Under the pieces are notes generated by a model. The model saw only the letters and a list, made by a program, of their open reading frames with translations. It had not been told where the DNA came from and did no database searches. From Cucumibacter marinus DSM 18995 (lineage in GTDB: Bacteria > Pseudomonadota > Alphaproteobacteria > Rhizobiales > Devosiaceae), in contig NZ_AUCR01000002.1 of the NCBI RefSeq assembly GCF_000429865.1, positions 502,936 through 566,935 of the forward strand: a stretch of 64,000 nucleotides of DNA, in the 5' to 3' direction. Shown here piece after piece: positions 16,453 to 30,796 of the stretch. The first letter of the stretch is position 1, and every line of letters starts with the position of its first letter. The position numbers and the translations under genes are program-made.

Positions 16453-18642
16453 ATGGCCTCAAACTGGCGCAGTGCAGACAGCGAGATCATCAAGGTCGTC
16501 TCCGGCGAACATAATGATCCATTCGCGGTTCTGGGGCTGCACGAGGTCGAGGGCGGTTTTGTCACGCGGGCCTTTGTGCCCCACGCGCAGACCCTTGAGG
16601 CGCGACGCATGGACGGCAAGTCGCTGGGCGAATTGACCCGGCGGCATGATGCGGGCTTTTTCGAAGGAAAAGTGGCCCTCCAAGACTACCAGCCGATCAT
16701 GTACCGGGCCGCAAATGAGGGTGGCGAGTGGGATGTGGCCGAGCCCTATTCGTTCGGGCCGGTGCTCGGGCCCATCGATGACTATTATCTCGGCGAGGGC
16801 TCACATCTGCGCCTTTTCGACAAGCTCGGCGCCCATTTCATGGAATTCGAGGGGGTCGAAGGCACGCATTTCGCGGTCTGGGCACCCAATGCCAAGCGGG
16901 TCTCGGTGGTGGGCCCGTTCAATGACTGGGACGGCCGCCGACACGCCATGCGCTCGCGCCTCAATACCGGGGTCTGGGAAATTTTCATTCCCTGGATCGG
17001 GCCGGGCACGATCTACAAGTTCGAGATTCTCGGCGCTACGGGCAAGATCCTGCCGCTCAAGGCCGACCCCTTCGGCCAGCAGGCGGAGCTGCGCCCCGGT
17101 AACGCCTCGATCGTGGCGGATCCGACACCGTTCGACTGGACGGACAAGGACTATCTCGATGCCCGGCGCGAGCGGGACAAGCGGCGGGTGCCAATCTCTG
17201 TGTACGAGGTGCACCCGGGCTCATGGCGCCGCCATGAAGACGGGCGCATGCTGTCCTATGACGAGATGGCGGATCAGTTGATCCCCTATGTCCGGGAGAT
17301 GGGCTTCACTCATATCGAGTTCCTGCCGATCTCCGAGCATCCCTACGACCCGAGCTGGGGCTATCAGCCCATCGGCCTTTATGCGCCGACATCGCGCTTC
17401 GGCGACCCAAAGGGTTTTGCGCGATTTGTCGATGCCGCCCATGCGGCCGATATCGGGGTCATTCTCGATTGGGTGCCGGCGCATTTCCCGACCGACGAGC
17501 ACGGGCTGGCCTGGTTCGACGGGACCGCGCTTTACGAGCATGCCGATCCGCGACGAGGGTTCCACCCCGACTGGAACACGGCGATCTATAATTTCGGGCG
17601 CCGGGAAGTGCGCTCCTTCCTCGTCAACAACGCGCTATTCTGGCTCGAGAAATTCCACATCGACGGGCTGCGCGTCGATGCTGTCGCCTCGATGCTCTAT
17701 CTCGATTATTCCCGCAAACAGGGGGAATGGGTCGCCAACGAGAAAGGCGGGAACGAGAATCTCGAGGCGATCGAGTTTCTTCAGGCCTTCAACAAGGAGG
17801 TCTATGCCCTGCATCCGGGCACCTTCACCGTGGCGGAGGAATCGACGTCGTGGCCCGGCGTTTCGAAGCCGGTTCATGAAGGCGGGCTCGGGTTCGGCTT
17901 CAAGTGGAATATGGGCTTCATGCACGACACGCTCGATTACCTGAAGCGTGATCCCGTGCATCGCCGCTTCCACCACAACAACATGACCTTCGGGTTGATC
18001 TACGCATTCTCGGAGAATTTCGTGCTGCCGCTCAGCCATGACGAAGTGGTGCACGGGAAGGGCTCGCTGCTCAACAAGATGAGCGGAGACGATTGGCAGC
18101 AATTCGCCAATCTCAGGGCCTATTACGGTTACATGTGGGGTTATCCGGGCAAGAAGCTGTTGTTCATGGGTCAGGAATTCGCCCAGCGGAACGAATGGAA
18201 CGAGAGCCGGGCGCTCGATTGGTGGCTGATGGACGCGCCCGCCCATGCCGGCGTGGCGCACCTGATCGCAGACCTCAATCGCGTCTATCGCGACAATCCG
18301 GCACTGCATGCGCGCGATTGCGAACCGGACGGCTTCGAATGGCTGATGGCCGATGATGCGGACCAGTCGGTCTTCGCCTGGCTTCGCAAGGCCGATGGCG
18401 AGAAGCCGGTGGCAGTTGTCGTCAACATGACGCCGGTGGCGCGCGAGAATTTCCAGGTGCCTGCGCCCAAACCTGGACGCTGGCGCGAAATCCTGAACAC
18501 GGATTCGGAGCGTTATGGCGGCTCCAACACAGGCAATCAGGGTGTGATCGAAGCCAAAGCAGAAGCGGGGAGAGGCTGGCCGGCCAGCTTCACCATGACC
18601 CTGCCGCCCCTGGCGACGGTCTATCTCGAACCGGAAGAGTAG
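16453..18642 (+). CDS. glgB: 1,4-alpha-glucan branching enzyme
   Basis: A 729-residue GH13 enzyme that cuts alpha-1,4 chains and re-attaches them as alpha-1,6 branches. An N1 module and CBM48 (about residues 1-215, [23 protein letters not shown]) precede the TIM barrel. Catalytic residues are Asp409 in [17 protein letters not shown], Glu462 in [10 protein letters not shown] and the transition-state Asp530 in [15 protein letters not shown]-terminal beta domain closes the protein. It lies three bases after glgP and 18 before glgC. Confidence 0.97.
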   Translation: MASNWRSADSEIIKVVSGEHNDPFAVLGLHEVEGGFVTRAFVPHAQTLEARRMDGKSLGELTRRHDAGFFEGKVALQDYQPIMYRAANEGGEWDVAEPYSFGPVLGPIDDYYLGEGSHLRLFDKLGAHFMEFEGVEGTHFAVWAPNAKRVSVVGPFNDWDGRRHAMRSRLNTGVWEIFIPWIGPGTIYKFEILGATGKILPLKADPFGQQAELRPGNASIVADPTPFDWTDKDYLDARRERDKRRVPISVYEVHPGSWRRHEDGRMLSYDEMADQLIPYVREMGFTHIEFLPISEHPYDPSWGYQPIGLYAPTSRFGDPKGFARFVDAAHAADIGVILDWVPAHFPTDEHGLAWFDGTALYEHADPRRGFHPDWNTAIYNFGRREVRSFLVNNALFWLEKFHIDGLRVDAVASMLYLDYSRKQGEWVANEKGGNENLEAIEFLQAFNKEVYALHPGTFTVAEESTSWPGVSKPVHEGGLGFGFKWNMGFMHDTLDYLKRDPVHRRFHHNNMTFGLIYAFSENFVLPLSHDEVVHGKGSLLNKMSGDDWQQFANLRAYYGYMWGYPGKKLLFMGQEFAQRNEWNESRALDWWLMDAPAHAGVAHLIADLNRVYRDNPALHARDCEPDGFEWLMADDADQSVFAWLRKADGEKPVAVVVNMTPVARENFQVPAPKPGRWREILNTDSERYGGSNTGNQGVIEAKAEAGRGWPASFTMTLPPLATVYLEPEE

Positions 18643-18660
18643 GCGACAGGGAGGACGAAC

Positions 18661-19931
18661 ATGCCAGAGAACAGAAATACCGCGGCGCCATTGGCGCGTG
18701 ACGCCATGGCCTATGTGCTGGCCGGGGGGCGCGGCAGCCGCCTGATGGAACTGACCGACCGGCGCGCCAAGCCTGCGGTGTTCTTCGGGGGGAAGTCGCG
18801 GATCATCGACTTCGCGCTGTCCAACGCCATCAATTCGGGTATCCGCCGCATATCGGTGGCGACACAGTACCAGGCGCACAGCCTTATCCGGCACCTGCAA
18901 CGGGGCTGGAACTTTCTGCGGCCTGAACGAAACGAAAGTTTCGATATTCTGCCCGCCAGCCAGCGCGTGGCTGAGGACAAATGGTATGCCGGCACCGCCG
19001 ATGCGGTCTATCAGAACATGGACATCATCGAAGATCTGGCACCGCGCTATATCGTCATTCTGGCCGGCGACCACGTCTACAAGATGGACTACGAACTCAT
19101 GCTGCGCCAGCATGAGGACACAGGCGCCGATGTGACCGTGGGGTGCCTCGAAGTGCCGCGCGAGGAGGCGAGCGCCTTCGGGGTGATGCATGTCGACGGG
19201 CGTGACCAGATTGTCGATTTCGTCGAAAAGCCTGCCGATCCTCCGGGCATTCCCGACAAGCCTGAATTCGCTCTGGCCTCGATGGGCATCTACGTGTTCG
19301 AGACCAATTTCCTGATGGAGCAGTTGCGACGCGATGCCGAGGAACCGGGCTCGAAGCGCGATTTCGGGCGCGACATCATTCCCTATATCGTCAAGCACGG
19401 TACCGCCTGGGCGCACCGTTTCCCGCGCTCCTGTGTGCGCTCGAGCATGGAGCCGGTTTCCTATTGGCGCGATGTGGGGACGATCGATGCCTATTGGGAA
19501 GCCAATATCGATCTGACCGGGGCTGCCCCGCAGCTCGATCTTTATGACCGGGATTGGCCGATCTGGACCTATGCCGAGATCACCCCACCGGCCAAATTCG
19601 TGCACGACCTCGAAGGACGGCGCGGGCAGGCGGTGTCTTCACTGGTTTCGGGCGACTGCATCGTTTCCGGCGCCAGCCTGCGCTCAACGCTGTTATCGAC
19701 CGGCTCGCGGGTTCATTCCTTTTCCGAGCTCGATCAGGCGGTGATTCTGCCCTATTGCACCATCGATCGTGGCGCGCGGCTCAAGAATGTGGTCGTCGAC
19801 CGTGGCGTCGACATTCCGGAAAACCTCGTTGTCGGTGAGGATCCGGAATTCGATGCCAAATGGTTCCGGCGCACTGAAAAAGGCACCGTCCTGATCACCA
19901 AACCCATGATTGACCGGTACCTGGCGTCCAA

Positions 19932-19935
<4 letters not shown>
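18661..19935 (+). CDS. glgC: glucose-1-phosphate adenylyltransferase
   Basis: A 424-residue enzyme making ADP-glucose from ATP and glucose-1-phosphate, the committed step of glycogen synthesis. It has the nucleotidyltransferase loop [28 protein letters not shown] (about residues 18-45), PASQRV-type and [13 protein letters not shown] motifs, the sugar-phosphate segment FVEKPADPP, and a C-terminal left-handed beta-helix with hexapeptide-like repeats. Length matches GlgC. GGGAGGACGAAC precedes the ATG. Allosteric control by glycolytic intermediates is typical of the family. Its end overlaps glgA by four bases. Confidence 0.97.
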
Positions 19936-25030
<5,095 letters not shown>

Positions 25031-25038
<8 letters not shown>

Positions 25039-25912
25039 CGTTGGGGCCGAGATGTTCGGCGAGGAAATCAATGAAAACGCGGGTCTTGAGCGCCAGCTTG
25101 CGCCGGTGCGGGTAGAGCACGTGGATCGGGGTGCGTTCGGTTGCGATATCGGGCAGCACGATTTCGAGCTTGCCGTCTGCGATCGACTGGTCGGCGAGAA
25201 AGCGCGGCATATAGCACAGGCCGAGGCCGGCCTCGGCCATGCCGATCAGCACATCGCCATTGTTCGACCGGATACGGTCATTCGCGGTGAAACTGCGCGC
25301 GCCTGACCATGGCGGCGGGCTCGTCCGCAGGGTGTAATTGAGGATCGGCCAGTTGCGCAGTTCCGCCTCCGAAGATGGCGGGCCGCCCATGCGCTTGATC
25401 AGGGCCGGGGCGGCGGCGAGTACATGCACGGTTTCTCCGATCTTGCGGGTGATCAGCGAATCCTGTCCTGCCGCACCGATGCGGATGGCGAGATCCAGCC
25501 CGTTCTCGACGAGATCGACGAAGCTATCGGTCATCTCGAGGTCGATCTGGACCTTGGGATTGAGTTCGAGAAATTTCGGCAGTACCGGCCCAAGATGACG
25601 GATGCCGAAACTGACCGGGGCAGTAACGCGAAGTCTTCCTTGCGGCTCGAGCGCGCTGGCGGCGAACCGGCTCTCGATCTCGTAGTTCTGCTCGAGCATG
25701 GCCCGACAGTGGTCGAGATATTCCTGTCCTGCTTCAGTCAGGGACACCTTGCGTGTGGTGCGGTTGAGCAGGCGGACATTGAGCCGGTCCTCAAGCAGGC
25801 TGAGGGTACGGCTGACAATGGCCTTGGAACAGCCAAGCCGTTCTGCCGCCGAGGTGATGCCGCCGGTTTCAGCTACGGCCACAAAGACCGACATGGCGTT
25901 CAATACGTCCAT
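25031..25912 (-). CDS. LysR-family regulator (CrgA-like subgroup)
   Basis: A 293-residue regulator. The ATG at 25912 has GGAGCG upstream; an in-frame TTG at 25924 is unlikely. The N-terminal HTH (about residues 1-60) is MDVLNAMSVFVAVAETGGITSAAERLGCSKAIVSRTLSLLEDRL, where ITSAAERLGCSKAIVSRTL is the reader. RLLNRTTRKVSLTEAGQEYLD and a periplasmic-binding-like effector domain (about 90-290) follow. Style matches the large CrgA/DmlR group. No divergent target gene is adjacent: upstream lies a long AT-rich gap. Effector and targets are unknown. Confidence 0.92.
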
Positions 25913-26299
25913 TCTGCGCTCCAAACCTACGGGAAATATCTAATGATTGTCTCAATTCGTCAAACGAACGTCACTGCGACAAATGGGCTGGCGGCGGCAC
26001 GGAGTCGAGTCAAATAAAGGTCAGTAACACTCACTGATACCGTCTGAACATGTTAAGTAATTAGGTATTTTTACTGGCACACGCGGCCGGGACTGGATGC
26101 ATTTCCTCATCGGGAACAATACGCATACATGTCGATTGTCGCATAAGTTAAGTAAATAACGCTTTGAATCGATTGGCATTTTGGTCGAAGACTTGAAAGT
26201 AATGTTGTTTTGTTTCAATTGAGTCTTTGAGGTTTATTACTATACAGGAAAATGGAGTCAGGCTTCAGTTAGCGATTGTTCGCAAACGGGAGAACTGAC
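25913..26299. other. AT-rich intergenic region
   Basis: 387 bases without a convincing gene, clearly richer in A+T than the surroundings, especially 26010-26260. A 65-residue reading frame on the minus strand (26021-26218) has no recognisable features. The stretch should hold the promoters of the LysR gene and of the glycine-rich secreted protein; GGGAGAA at about 26288 is the ribosome site of the latter. Confidence 0.5.
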
Positions 26300-27043
26300 A
26301 TGCGTTTTCAATATTTGAAGTGGGCTTTGGTCCCGGCGTTTGCGGCGCTGGCGTTTTCGACCGTGCCGGCCCAGTCCCTCAGCCTCAATGTCGGTGGTAT
26401 CGGTGTCGACGTCCTGGAAAATGACGACGACAACGACGTTGATGCCAATGTCAGCCTTGGTGGTTCGGGCGGCTCGGGTGGCACCAACACCAGCGTCAAC
26501 GTCGGACTCGGCGGCGGATCGAATGGCGGTGGTGGCGGGGTTAACGCCAATGTCAATCTGGGCCTCGGCGGCAACGACAGTGGCGGGGGTACCGGCATCG
26601 GCGTCAATATCGGTCTTGGCGGCGGTGGCGACGGTTCCGGCGGCAACGGCGGCAATGGCGGCAACGGCGGCAACGGCGGCAACGGCGGCAGTGGCGATGT
26701 CTATTCTGGCGGCGGCAGTGGCGGCGGCGGGGGCGGTGGCACCATCCGCACCGGCAACAGCCGCATCGACTACCTGCTCTATCTGATGCAGTCGCGCGGC
26801 TGGGCCAATATCCAGCTGGCCTCCTACGGCTATGTCGATGTTCAGATCGTCGATGTGCGCCGCTGGCTGGGTCGGCGTGGCTACACCCAGCTCTATCCGA
26901 TCCTCCCGCGCTATTCGGGTTCCATCTATTCGGTGCAGCAGGCGCTCCGCACGAGCGGCATTGCCAACCGGGTCAGGGTCGACATCTCCCGCGTCATCGC
27001 GATGGATGTACAGCGCAACCGGATCATCCTCTACGTCCTGTAA
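26300..27043 (+). CDS. secreted glycine/asparagine-rich protein
   Basis: A 247-residue protein starting at the ATG at 26300 (GGGAGAA upstream). A signal peptide is cleaved near residue 26 (STVPAQS). Residues 27-160 are very rich in Gly, Asn, Val and Asp, with VNVGLGGG-like units and a run of five GGN triplets, giving imperfect 9-base DNA repeats around 26641-26690. The C-terminal 85 residues (from IDYLLYLMQSRGW) are ordinary, folded-looking sequence ending in NRIILYVL. The Gly-rich part with its repeated LGG/NVG units could form a beta-solenoid or a flexible surface arm. I do not recognise the family. Confidence 0.75.
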   Translation: MRFQYLKWALVPAFAALAFSTVPAQSLSLNVGGIGVDVLENDDDNDVDANVSLGGSGGSGGTNTSVNVGLGGGSNGGGGGVNANVNLGLGGNDSGGGTGIGVNIGLGGGGDGSGGNGGNGGNGGNGGNGGSGDVYSGGGSGGGGGGGTIRTGNSRIDYLLYLMQSRGWANIQLASYGYVDVQIVDVRRWLGRRGYTQLYPILPRYSGSIYSVQQALRTSGIANRVRVDISRVIAMDVQRNRIILYVL

Positions 27044-27094
27044 TCCTACTCCACTCATTCCCCTCCCAGGGCCAAATACCGGATGATACCGTGA

Positions 27095-27125
27095 AGAACC
27101 GGACCGCAAGGCCCGGTTCTTTTTG
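27095..27125 (+). terminator. Rho-independent terminator of the glycine-rich protein gene
   Basis: Stem AGAACCGG (27095-27102) / CCGGTTCT (27113-27120) followed by TTTTTG, about 50 bases after the stop codon. Confidence 0.85.
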
Positions 27126-27152
27126 ATGGGACTGGGGGGCTCCCGGGAAGGG

Positions 27153-27178
27153 CCGGGTCCTCAGGGCCCGGTTCTTCT
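27153..27178 (+). terminator. second terminator-like hairpin
   Basis: CCGGG (27153-27157) / CCCGG (27167-27171) followed by TTCTTCT. It resembles the preceding terminator (both end in CCCGGTTCT-like sequence) and may be a back-up or a decayed duplicate. Confidence 0.45.
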
Positions 27179-27189
27179 GGCTCAAAACA

Positions 27190-27217
27190 AACAAAAGGCC
27201 GGGCGTGAAGCCCGGCC
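27190..27217 (-). terminator. terminator for ald
   Basis: Perfect stem GGCCGGGC (27197-27204) / GCCCGGCC (27210-27217), loop GTGAA. Read on the minus strand it is followed by TTTTGTTTGTTTTG. It lies about 130 bases beyond the ald stop. With the two hairpins above it fills the 306-base gap 27044-27349, where no gene is seen. Confidence 0.7.
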
Positions 27218-27349
27218 CCGTTCGCGCGGAGGAGGAAGAGGTCGCGCGCCGGGCCCGGTCAGCGTTCCAGGGAAGCGCTGAACGGCCCCGGTTTTCTTGT
27301 TGTCGCGTTTCCGAACGGTGAACCGGTATCCACTTCACCTGGAAACGCT

Positions 27350-28465
27350 TTAGCCGATCAGGTTGTCTGCCGGCACATAGTCATAGCCGAGGTCGCGGGC
27401 GACCGGGGCGCAGGTGACCTTGCCGTCACAGACATTGAGACCGTTCTTGAGGTGACGATCATCCTTGAGGGCCTGCTTCCAGCCCTTGTTGGCGATGTCC
27501 ATGGCAAAGCGCAGGGTCACATTGTTGAGCGCATAGGTCGAGGTGCGCGCCACTGCGCCCGGCATGTTGGCCACGCAGTAATGGACCACATCGCCGACCA
27601 TATAGGTCGGTTCGGCATGGGTGGTGGCCTTGGAGGTCTCGAAGCAACCGCCCTGGTCGATGGCGACATCGACGAGCACCGCGCCGCGCTCCATCGTGCC
27701 CAGCATGTCGCGGGTCACGAGCTTCGGGGCGGCAGCGCCCGGCACCAGTACGGCGCCGATGACGAGATCGGCAGCGGCAACCTGCTCGGCGAGCGCTGCG
27801 GTGGTCGAATAGAGCACCTTTGCGCTCGACTCGAAGTGGTTCTCGAGCTTTTCGAGCACGTTCGGGTTGCGGTCGAGAATGGTGACGTCGGCATGCATGC
27901 CGACGGCCATCTGGGCCGCGTTGAAGCCGACGACGCCGCCACCGATGATGACGACCTTGCCCGGCAGCACGCCCGGCACACCGCCCAGCAGCACACCGCG
28001 GCCGCCATGGGCCTTTTCAAGCGCGTTGGCGCCGGCGTGGACCGACATGCGGCCCGCAACCTGGCTCATCGGCTTGAGCAGCGGGAGCCCGCCCTGGTCG
28101 TCGGTGACGGTTTCATAAGCGATGCAGACGGCGCCGGACTTGACGAGGTCGGCTGTCTGATCGGGATCAGGAGCGAGATGGAGATAGGTATAAAGGATCT
28201 GGCCGGGCTTCAGCATGGCGCGCTCGACGGCCTGAGGTTCCTTGACCTTGACGATCATGTCAGCGGTGTCGAAGACCGACGCCGCGTCCGGCAGGATCTT
28301 GGCGCCTGCCTCCGTGTAGCGCGCATCATCTGCGCCAATACCTTCGCCGGCTTTGGTTTCGACGAAGAGCTCGTGGCCCGCGCCGACCAGTTCTGCGACA
28401 CTCTCCGGTGTCAGGCCGACGCGGTATTCATGGTTCTTGATTTCCTTGGGTACGCCGATGCGCAT
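27350..28465 (-). CDS. ald: alanine dehydrogenase
   Basis: A 371-residue enzyme catalysing NAD-dependent, reversible deamination of L-alanine to pyruvate and ammonia. The ATG at 28465 starts the typical [27 protein letters not shown] lies eight bases upstream. Conserved features are the catalytic His in YTYLHLAPD, the Rossmann loop [16 protein letters not shown], and [18 protein letters not shown]. Length is exact for the family. A divergent Lrp/AsnC gene lies 127 bases away, the standard arrangement for alanine-responsive control. Confidence 0.97.
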   Translation of the reverse strand: MRIGVPKEIKNHEYRVGLTPESVAELVGAGHELFVETKAGEGIGADDARYTEAGAKILPDAASVFDTADMIVKVKEPQAVERAMLKPGQILYTYLHLAPDPDQTADLVKSGAVCIAYETVTDDQGGLPLLKPMSQVAGRMSVHAGANALEKAHGGRGVLLGGVPGVLPGKVVIIGGGVVGFNAAQMAVGMHADVTILDRNPNVLEKLENHFESSAKVLYSTTAALAEQVAAADLVIGAVLVPGAAAPKLVTRDMLGTMERGAVLVDVAIDQGGCFETSKATTHAEPTYMVGDVVHYCVANMPGAVARTSTYALNNVTLRFAMDIANKGWKQALKDDRHLKNGLNVCDGKVTCAPVARDLGYDYVPADNLIG

Positions 28466-28592
28466 TGGGGGATCCCTCCAACTTGAGATTAGGGGAGTGC
28501 GTATAACCCAAATCCCGGCGAATTGGTTTGCATTCCCTGTCCTGATTGTGTCATCTGCGGGATGAAACTGCACGGATGGCGGATTTGTTCGA

Positions 28593-29054
28593 ATGAGCGT
28601 TCTCGACGATATCGATCGGCGAATCCTGAGGGTTCTGCAGCGCGACAGCCGGCTGTCGATGATCGAGCTGGGCGAGCAGGTGGGATTGTCGGCCTCGTCC
28701 TGTCACCGGCGGGTCAAACAACTCGAAGACAGAGGCATCATCACCGGATACAGCGCCGGGCTCGACGCGGCCAAGGCCGGCTTCGGCATGATGTTTCTGG
28801 TCGAGGTGGGCCTGACCAACCAGTCGGAGGCCACGCTCGAGGCCTTCGAGAGCGCGGTGAGGGCGGCGCCCGAAATTCTCGAATGCACGCTCCTGGCCGG
28901 CCAGTATGACTATTTGCTCCGGCTCGTGTGCCGGGATGTTGAAGACTTCCAGCACATTCACCGCGAGCGGCTGTCCCGGCTGCCGCATGTGGCGCGGATC
29001 CATTCGAACATGGCGATCCGCATCGTCAAACCCTTGTCGGGCTACCCGGTCTGA
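28593..29054 (+). CDS. Lrp/AsnC-family regulator, probable regulator of ald
   Basis: A 153-residue regulator with an N-terminal HTH (DIDRRILRVLQRDSRLSMIELGEQVGLSASSCHRRVKQLEDRGIITGYSA, residues 5-55) and a RAM/AsnC ligand domain (about 65-145, ending in MAIRIVKPLSGYPV). Lrp-type proteins form octamers and bind amino acids. Placement divergent to ald makes AldR-type activation by alanine the natural inference. No operator was resolved in the 127-base spacer. Confidence 0.93.
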   Translation: MSVLDDIDRRILRVLQRDSRLSMIELGEQVGLSASSCHRRVKQLEDRGIITGYSAGLDAAKAGFGMMFLVEVGLTNQSEATLEAFESAVRAAPEILECTLLAGQYDYLLRLVCRDVEDFQHIHRERLSRLPHVARIHSNMAIRIVKPLSGYPV

Positions 29055-29133
29055 CACCGCCTCGGGCGGGATAGGGACCGCTCCCGTCCTGTGAGGTGGC
29101 GCCACATCCCGACCGGATAGCCCGACCGGGAGG

Positions 29134-30651
29134 TCACGGCGCTGAAGACGACGCCGCGAACGCAAGGGCGCCCACAAGGGCAGAGTTGTAATAGATGGTG
29201 ACTTCATTGCCGATATAGTCGGCGATGTCGTCTTCATAGCCGGCTTTGGTCACGTCCTCGGCTTCCTCGGTCGGACCGCCAACCATGGCGCCGGTCAGCT
29301 CATAGGCCATGGGCGTCTCATTGGAGAACTTTTCCCAGTCGCCATCGTCGACCCCAAGCGTGTTGGCGTGGTGGGGATGTTGGGGCGGATTGTGGCCCCA
29401 ACCGACAATGAAGGAGCGGTCATATTCATTCTGACCCAGCGCGTAGTCGACCTGGGAGACCGCGAAGTCCCGATATTTCTCCTCGCCGGTCAGCTCAAAA
29501 GTGAGCGCGGCCGAGAAGGCGGCGGAGAGGGCCGAGTTGAGGCTGCCCCAGGGCATGTAATAGGCGAGGCCCTTCACATTGGGGCTGTCGCTGACAAGGT
29601 CGATTGCCCTGTCATTCGCCGTCTTGAGAAGCGCGATCGCCGCCTCGTCGCCCGCCAGGGCAAGGGAATGGCGGCAATAATCCTCGTTCTGACCCCAGCC
29701 GACTACCCAGCCATGATCGTCGAGTTCGGCGCTCAAGGCGCTGGCGCGGTCGAAATAGGTCGTCTCGCCGGTGGCGCGATACAGCTCAATCGCCCCGCAC
29801 ATCTCCGCGTCACGATATTCCCCATCGGTCCAGTTGGCCGCGCACCGTCCATTCTCGTAATAGTCTTCGTCATAAGTGACGTCTTCGCCCTCCGGCGTCT
29901 CGCAGACCCCTTCGGGGTAATAGCCATCGGCGACCGTGCCGGGATGGGCCTTGGCGAATGCATCCAGGCGCTTCGCCTGGGCAAGGGCTGCCGCGGCGTA
30001 ATCCGCGTCATAGGGCATGTAGAGTTTCGACATCAGCGCCAGCGCGGCTGCGGCGATGCCCGCGGTATTCGCCTTGCCGTCCGCATAGACGGGGCGGGGG
30101 TCGCCGCCTTGCTCTGCCGGCAGGGCGCTCATCGTCGGGCAGGTATAAAGATTGTCGTGATCCTGGTTGCCGCCGACCCGGGCGATGACCGTGTCGTCGT
30201 CCGGCATAACCTTCAGCAAATAGTCGGTCGCGATCTTCACCTCGTCGAGTATATCGGGAATGCCGTTGGGCACGCCCGAATAGGCAATGTCGTCAAGATC
30301 CGCGAAGGCATCAGGCCAGACCTCATAGGCCTTGAGCAGGGAATGGGCGGTGAAAGCATTGTTCTGGGTGAATTTTAGGAAGTCACCGGCGTCCATCCAG
30401 CCGCCCGTCAGATCATAGCCGGACGCATAGGCCTCGCCATCCCCGAGGTGGCACGTGCTGCCAGCCGGGTTTCTTGCCAACAGCCAGTTGTGATTGTCAC
30501 CCGAGCGCTGGGCGCCGAAAAACTTGACGGCGAGGGGCAGTGCCTCGGCATAGTCGCTCGTGGTGATTTCGGCGGCATTGGCGCTGGCGATCAGTCCGAA
30601 AACAAGGCCGGTGGCGAGCGCCCCGGCCACTAGGCCGTTCAATTTCATCAT
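29134..30651 (-). CDS. secreted glycoside hydrolase family 9 (endoglucanase-like)
   Basis: A 505-residue protein. The Met-Met start at 30651/30648 follows GGAGG by five or eight bases; a signal peptide (LNGLVAGALATGLVFGLIASANA) follows. The mature part is a GH9 (alpha/alpha)6 barrel: GGWMDAGDFLKF contains the DAGD catalytic base region, YALGQNEYDRSFIVGWGHNPPQHPHH is the GH9 active-site signature, and NEVTIYYNSALVGALA near the end carries the proton-donor Glu. No carbohydrate-binding or Ig-like module is attached. Expected activity is beta-1,4-glucan hydrolysis outside the cytoplasm; the exact substrate is unknown. It follows two LacI-type operators. Confidence 0.93.
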   Translation of the reverse strand: MMKLNGLVAGALATGLVFGLIASANAAEITTSDYAEALPLAVKFFGAQRSGDNHNWLLARNPAGSTCHLGDGEAYASGYDLTGGWMDAGDFLKFTQNNAFTAHSLLKAYEVWPDAFADLDDIAYSGVPNGIPDILDEVKIATDYLLKVMPDDDTVIARVGGNQDHDNLYTCPTMSALPAEQGGDPRPVYADGKANTAGIAAAALALMSKLYMPYDADYAAAALAQAKRLDAFAKAHPGTVADGYYPEGVCETPEGEDVTYDEDYYENGRCAANWTDGEYRDAEMCGAIELYRATGETTYFDRASALSAELDDHGWVVGWGQNEDYCRHSLALAGDEAAIALLKTANDRAIDLVSDSPNVKGLAYYMPWGSLNSALSAAFSAALTFELTGEEKYRDFAVSQVDYALGQNEYDRSFIVGWGHNPPQHPHHANTLGVDDGDWEKFSNETPMAYELTGAMVGGPTEEAEDVTKAGYEDDIADYIGNEVTIYYNSALVGALAFAASSSAP

Positions 30652-30700
30652 GTATCCTCCCTCGATCATCACACCATTCCGACCCGGATCGGCATTCATT

Positions 30701-30716
30701 GTGAGATCGTTCCCAT
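30701..30716. promoter_or_regulatory. LacI-type operator, weaker copy
   Basis: GTGAGATCGTTCCCAT: 10 of the 14 inner positions obey dyad symmetry about a central CG, with a full GGGAACG half-site on the minus strand. Its centre is 17 bases from that of the stronger copy. It lies about 50 bases before the GH9 start codon. Confidence 0.55.
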
Positions 30717-30717
30717 A

Positions 30718-30733
30718 GTGGTAACGTTCCCAC
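30718..30733. promoter_or_regulatory. LacI-type operator, stronger copy
   Basis: GTGGTAACGTTCCCAC is an almost perfect 16-base palindrome around AACGTT (one mismatched base pair). The GGGAACGTTCCC-like core is typical of LacI-family sugar regulators in Alphaproteobacteria. No lacI-like gene is in the window, so the regulator would act in trans. Confidence 0.65.
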
Positions 30734-30796
30734 AAAATACAGAGGGACGCAATGCGGGAAATGCGCAATGTAGAGGGGTGGGGGGCGTTCAGGCGG

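Noticed and set aside
17635..19605. 656-residue open frame on the minus strand
   Set aside because: Antisense to glgB and glgC, which have all catalytic motifs; no signal of coding on this strand.
26021..26218. 65-residue minus-strand frame in the AT-rich gap
   Set aside because: No ribosome site, no recognisable feature, and Lys/Asn-rich composition that merely reflects AT-rich DNA.
26641..26690. Short tandem DNA repeats considered as a CRISPR or minisatellite
   Set aside because: The units are nine bases without spacers and code in frame for GGN in the glycine-rich protein.
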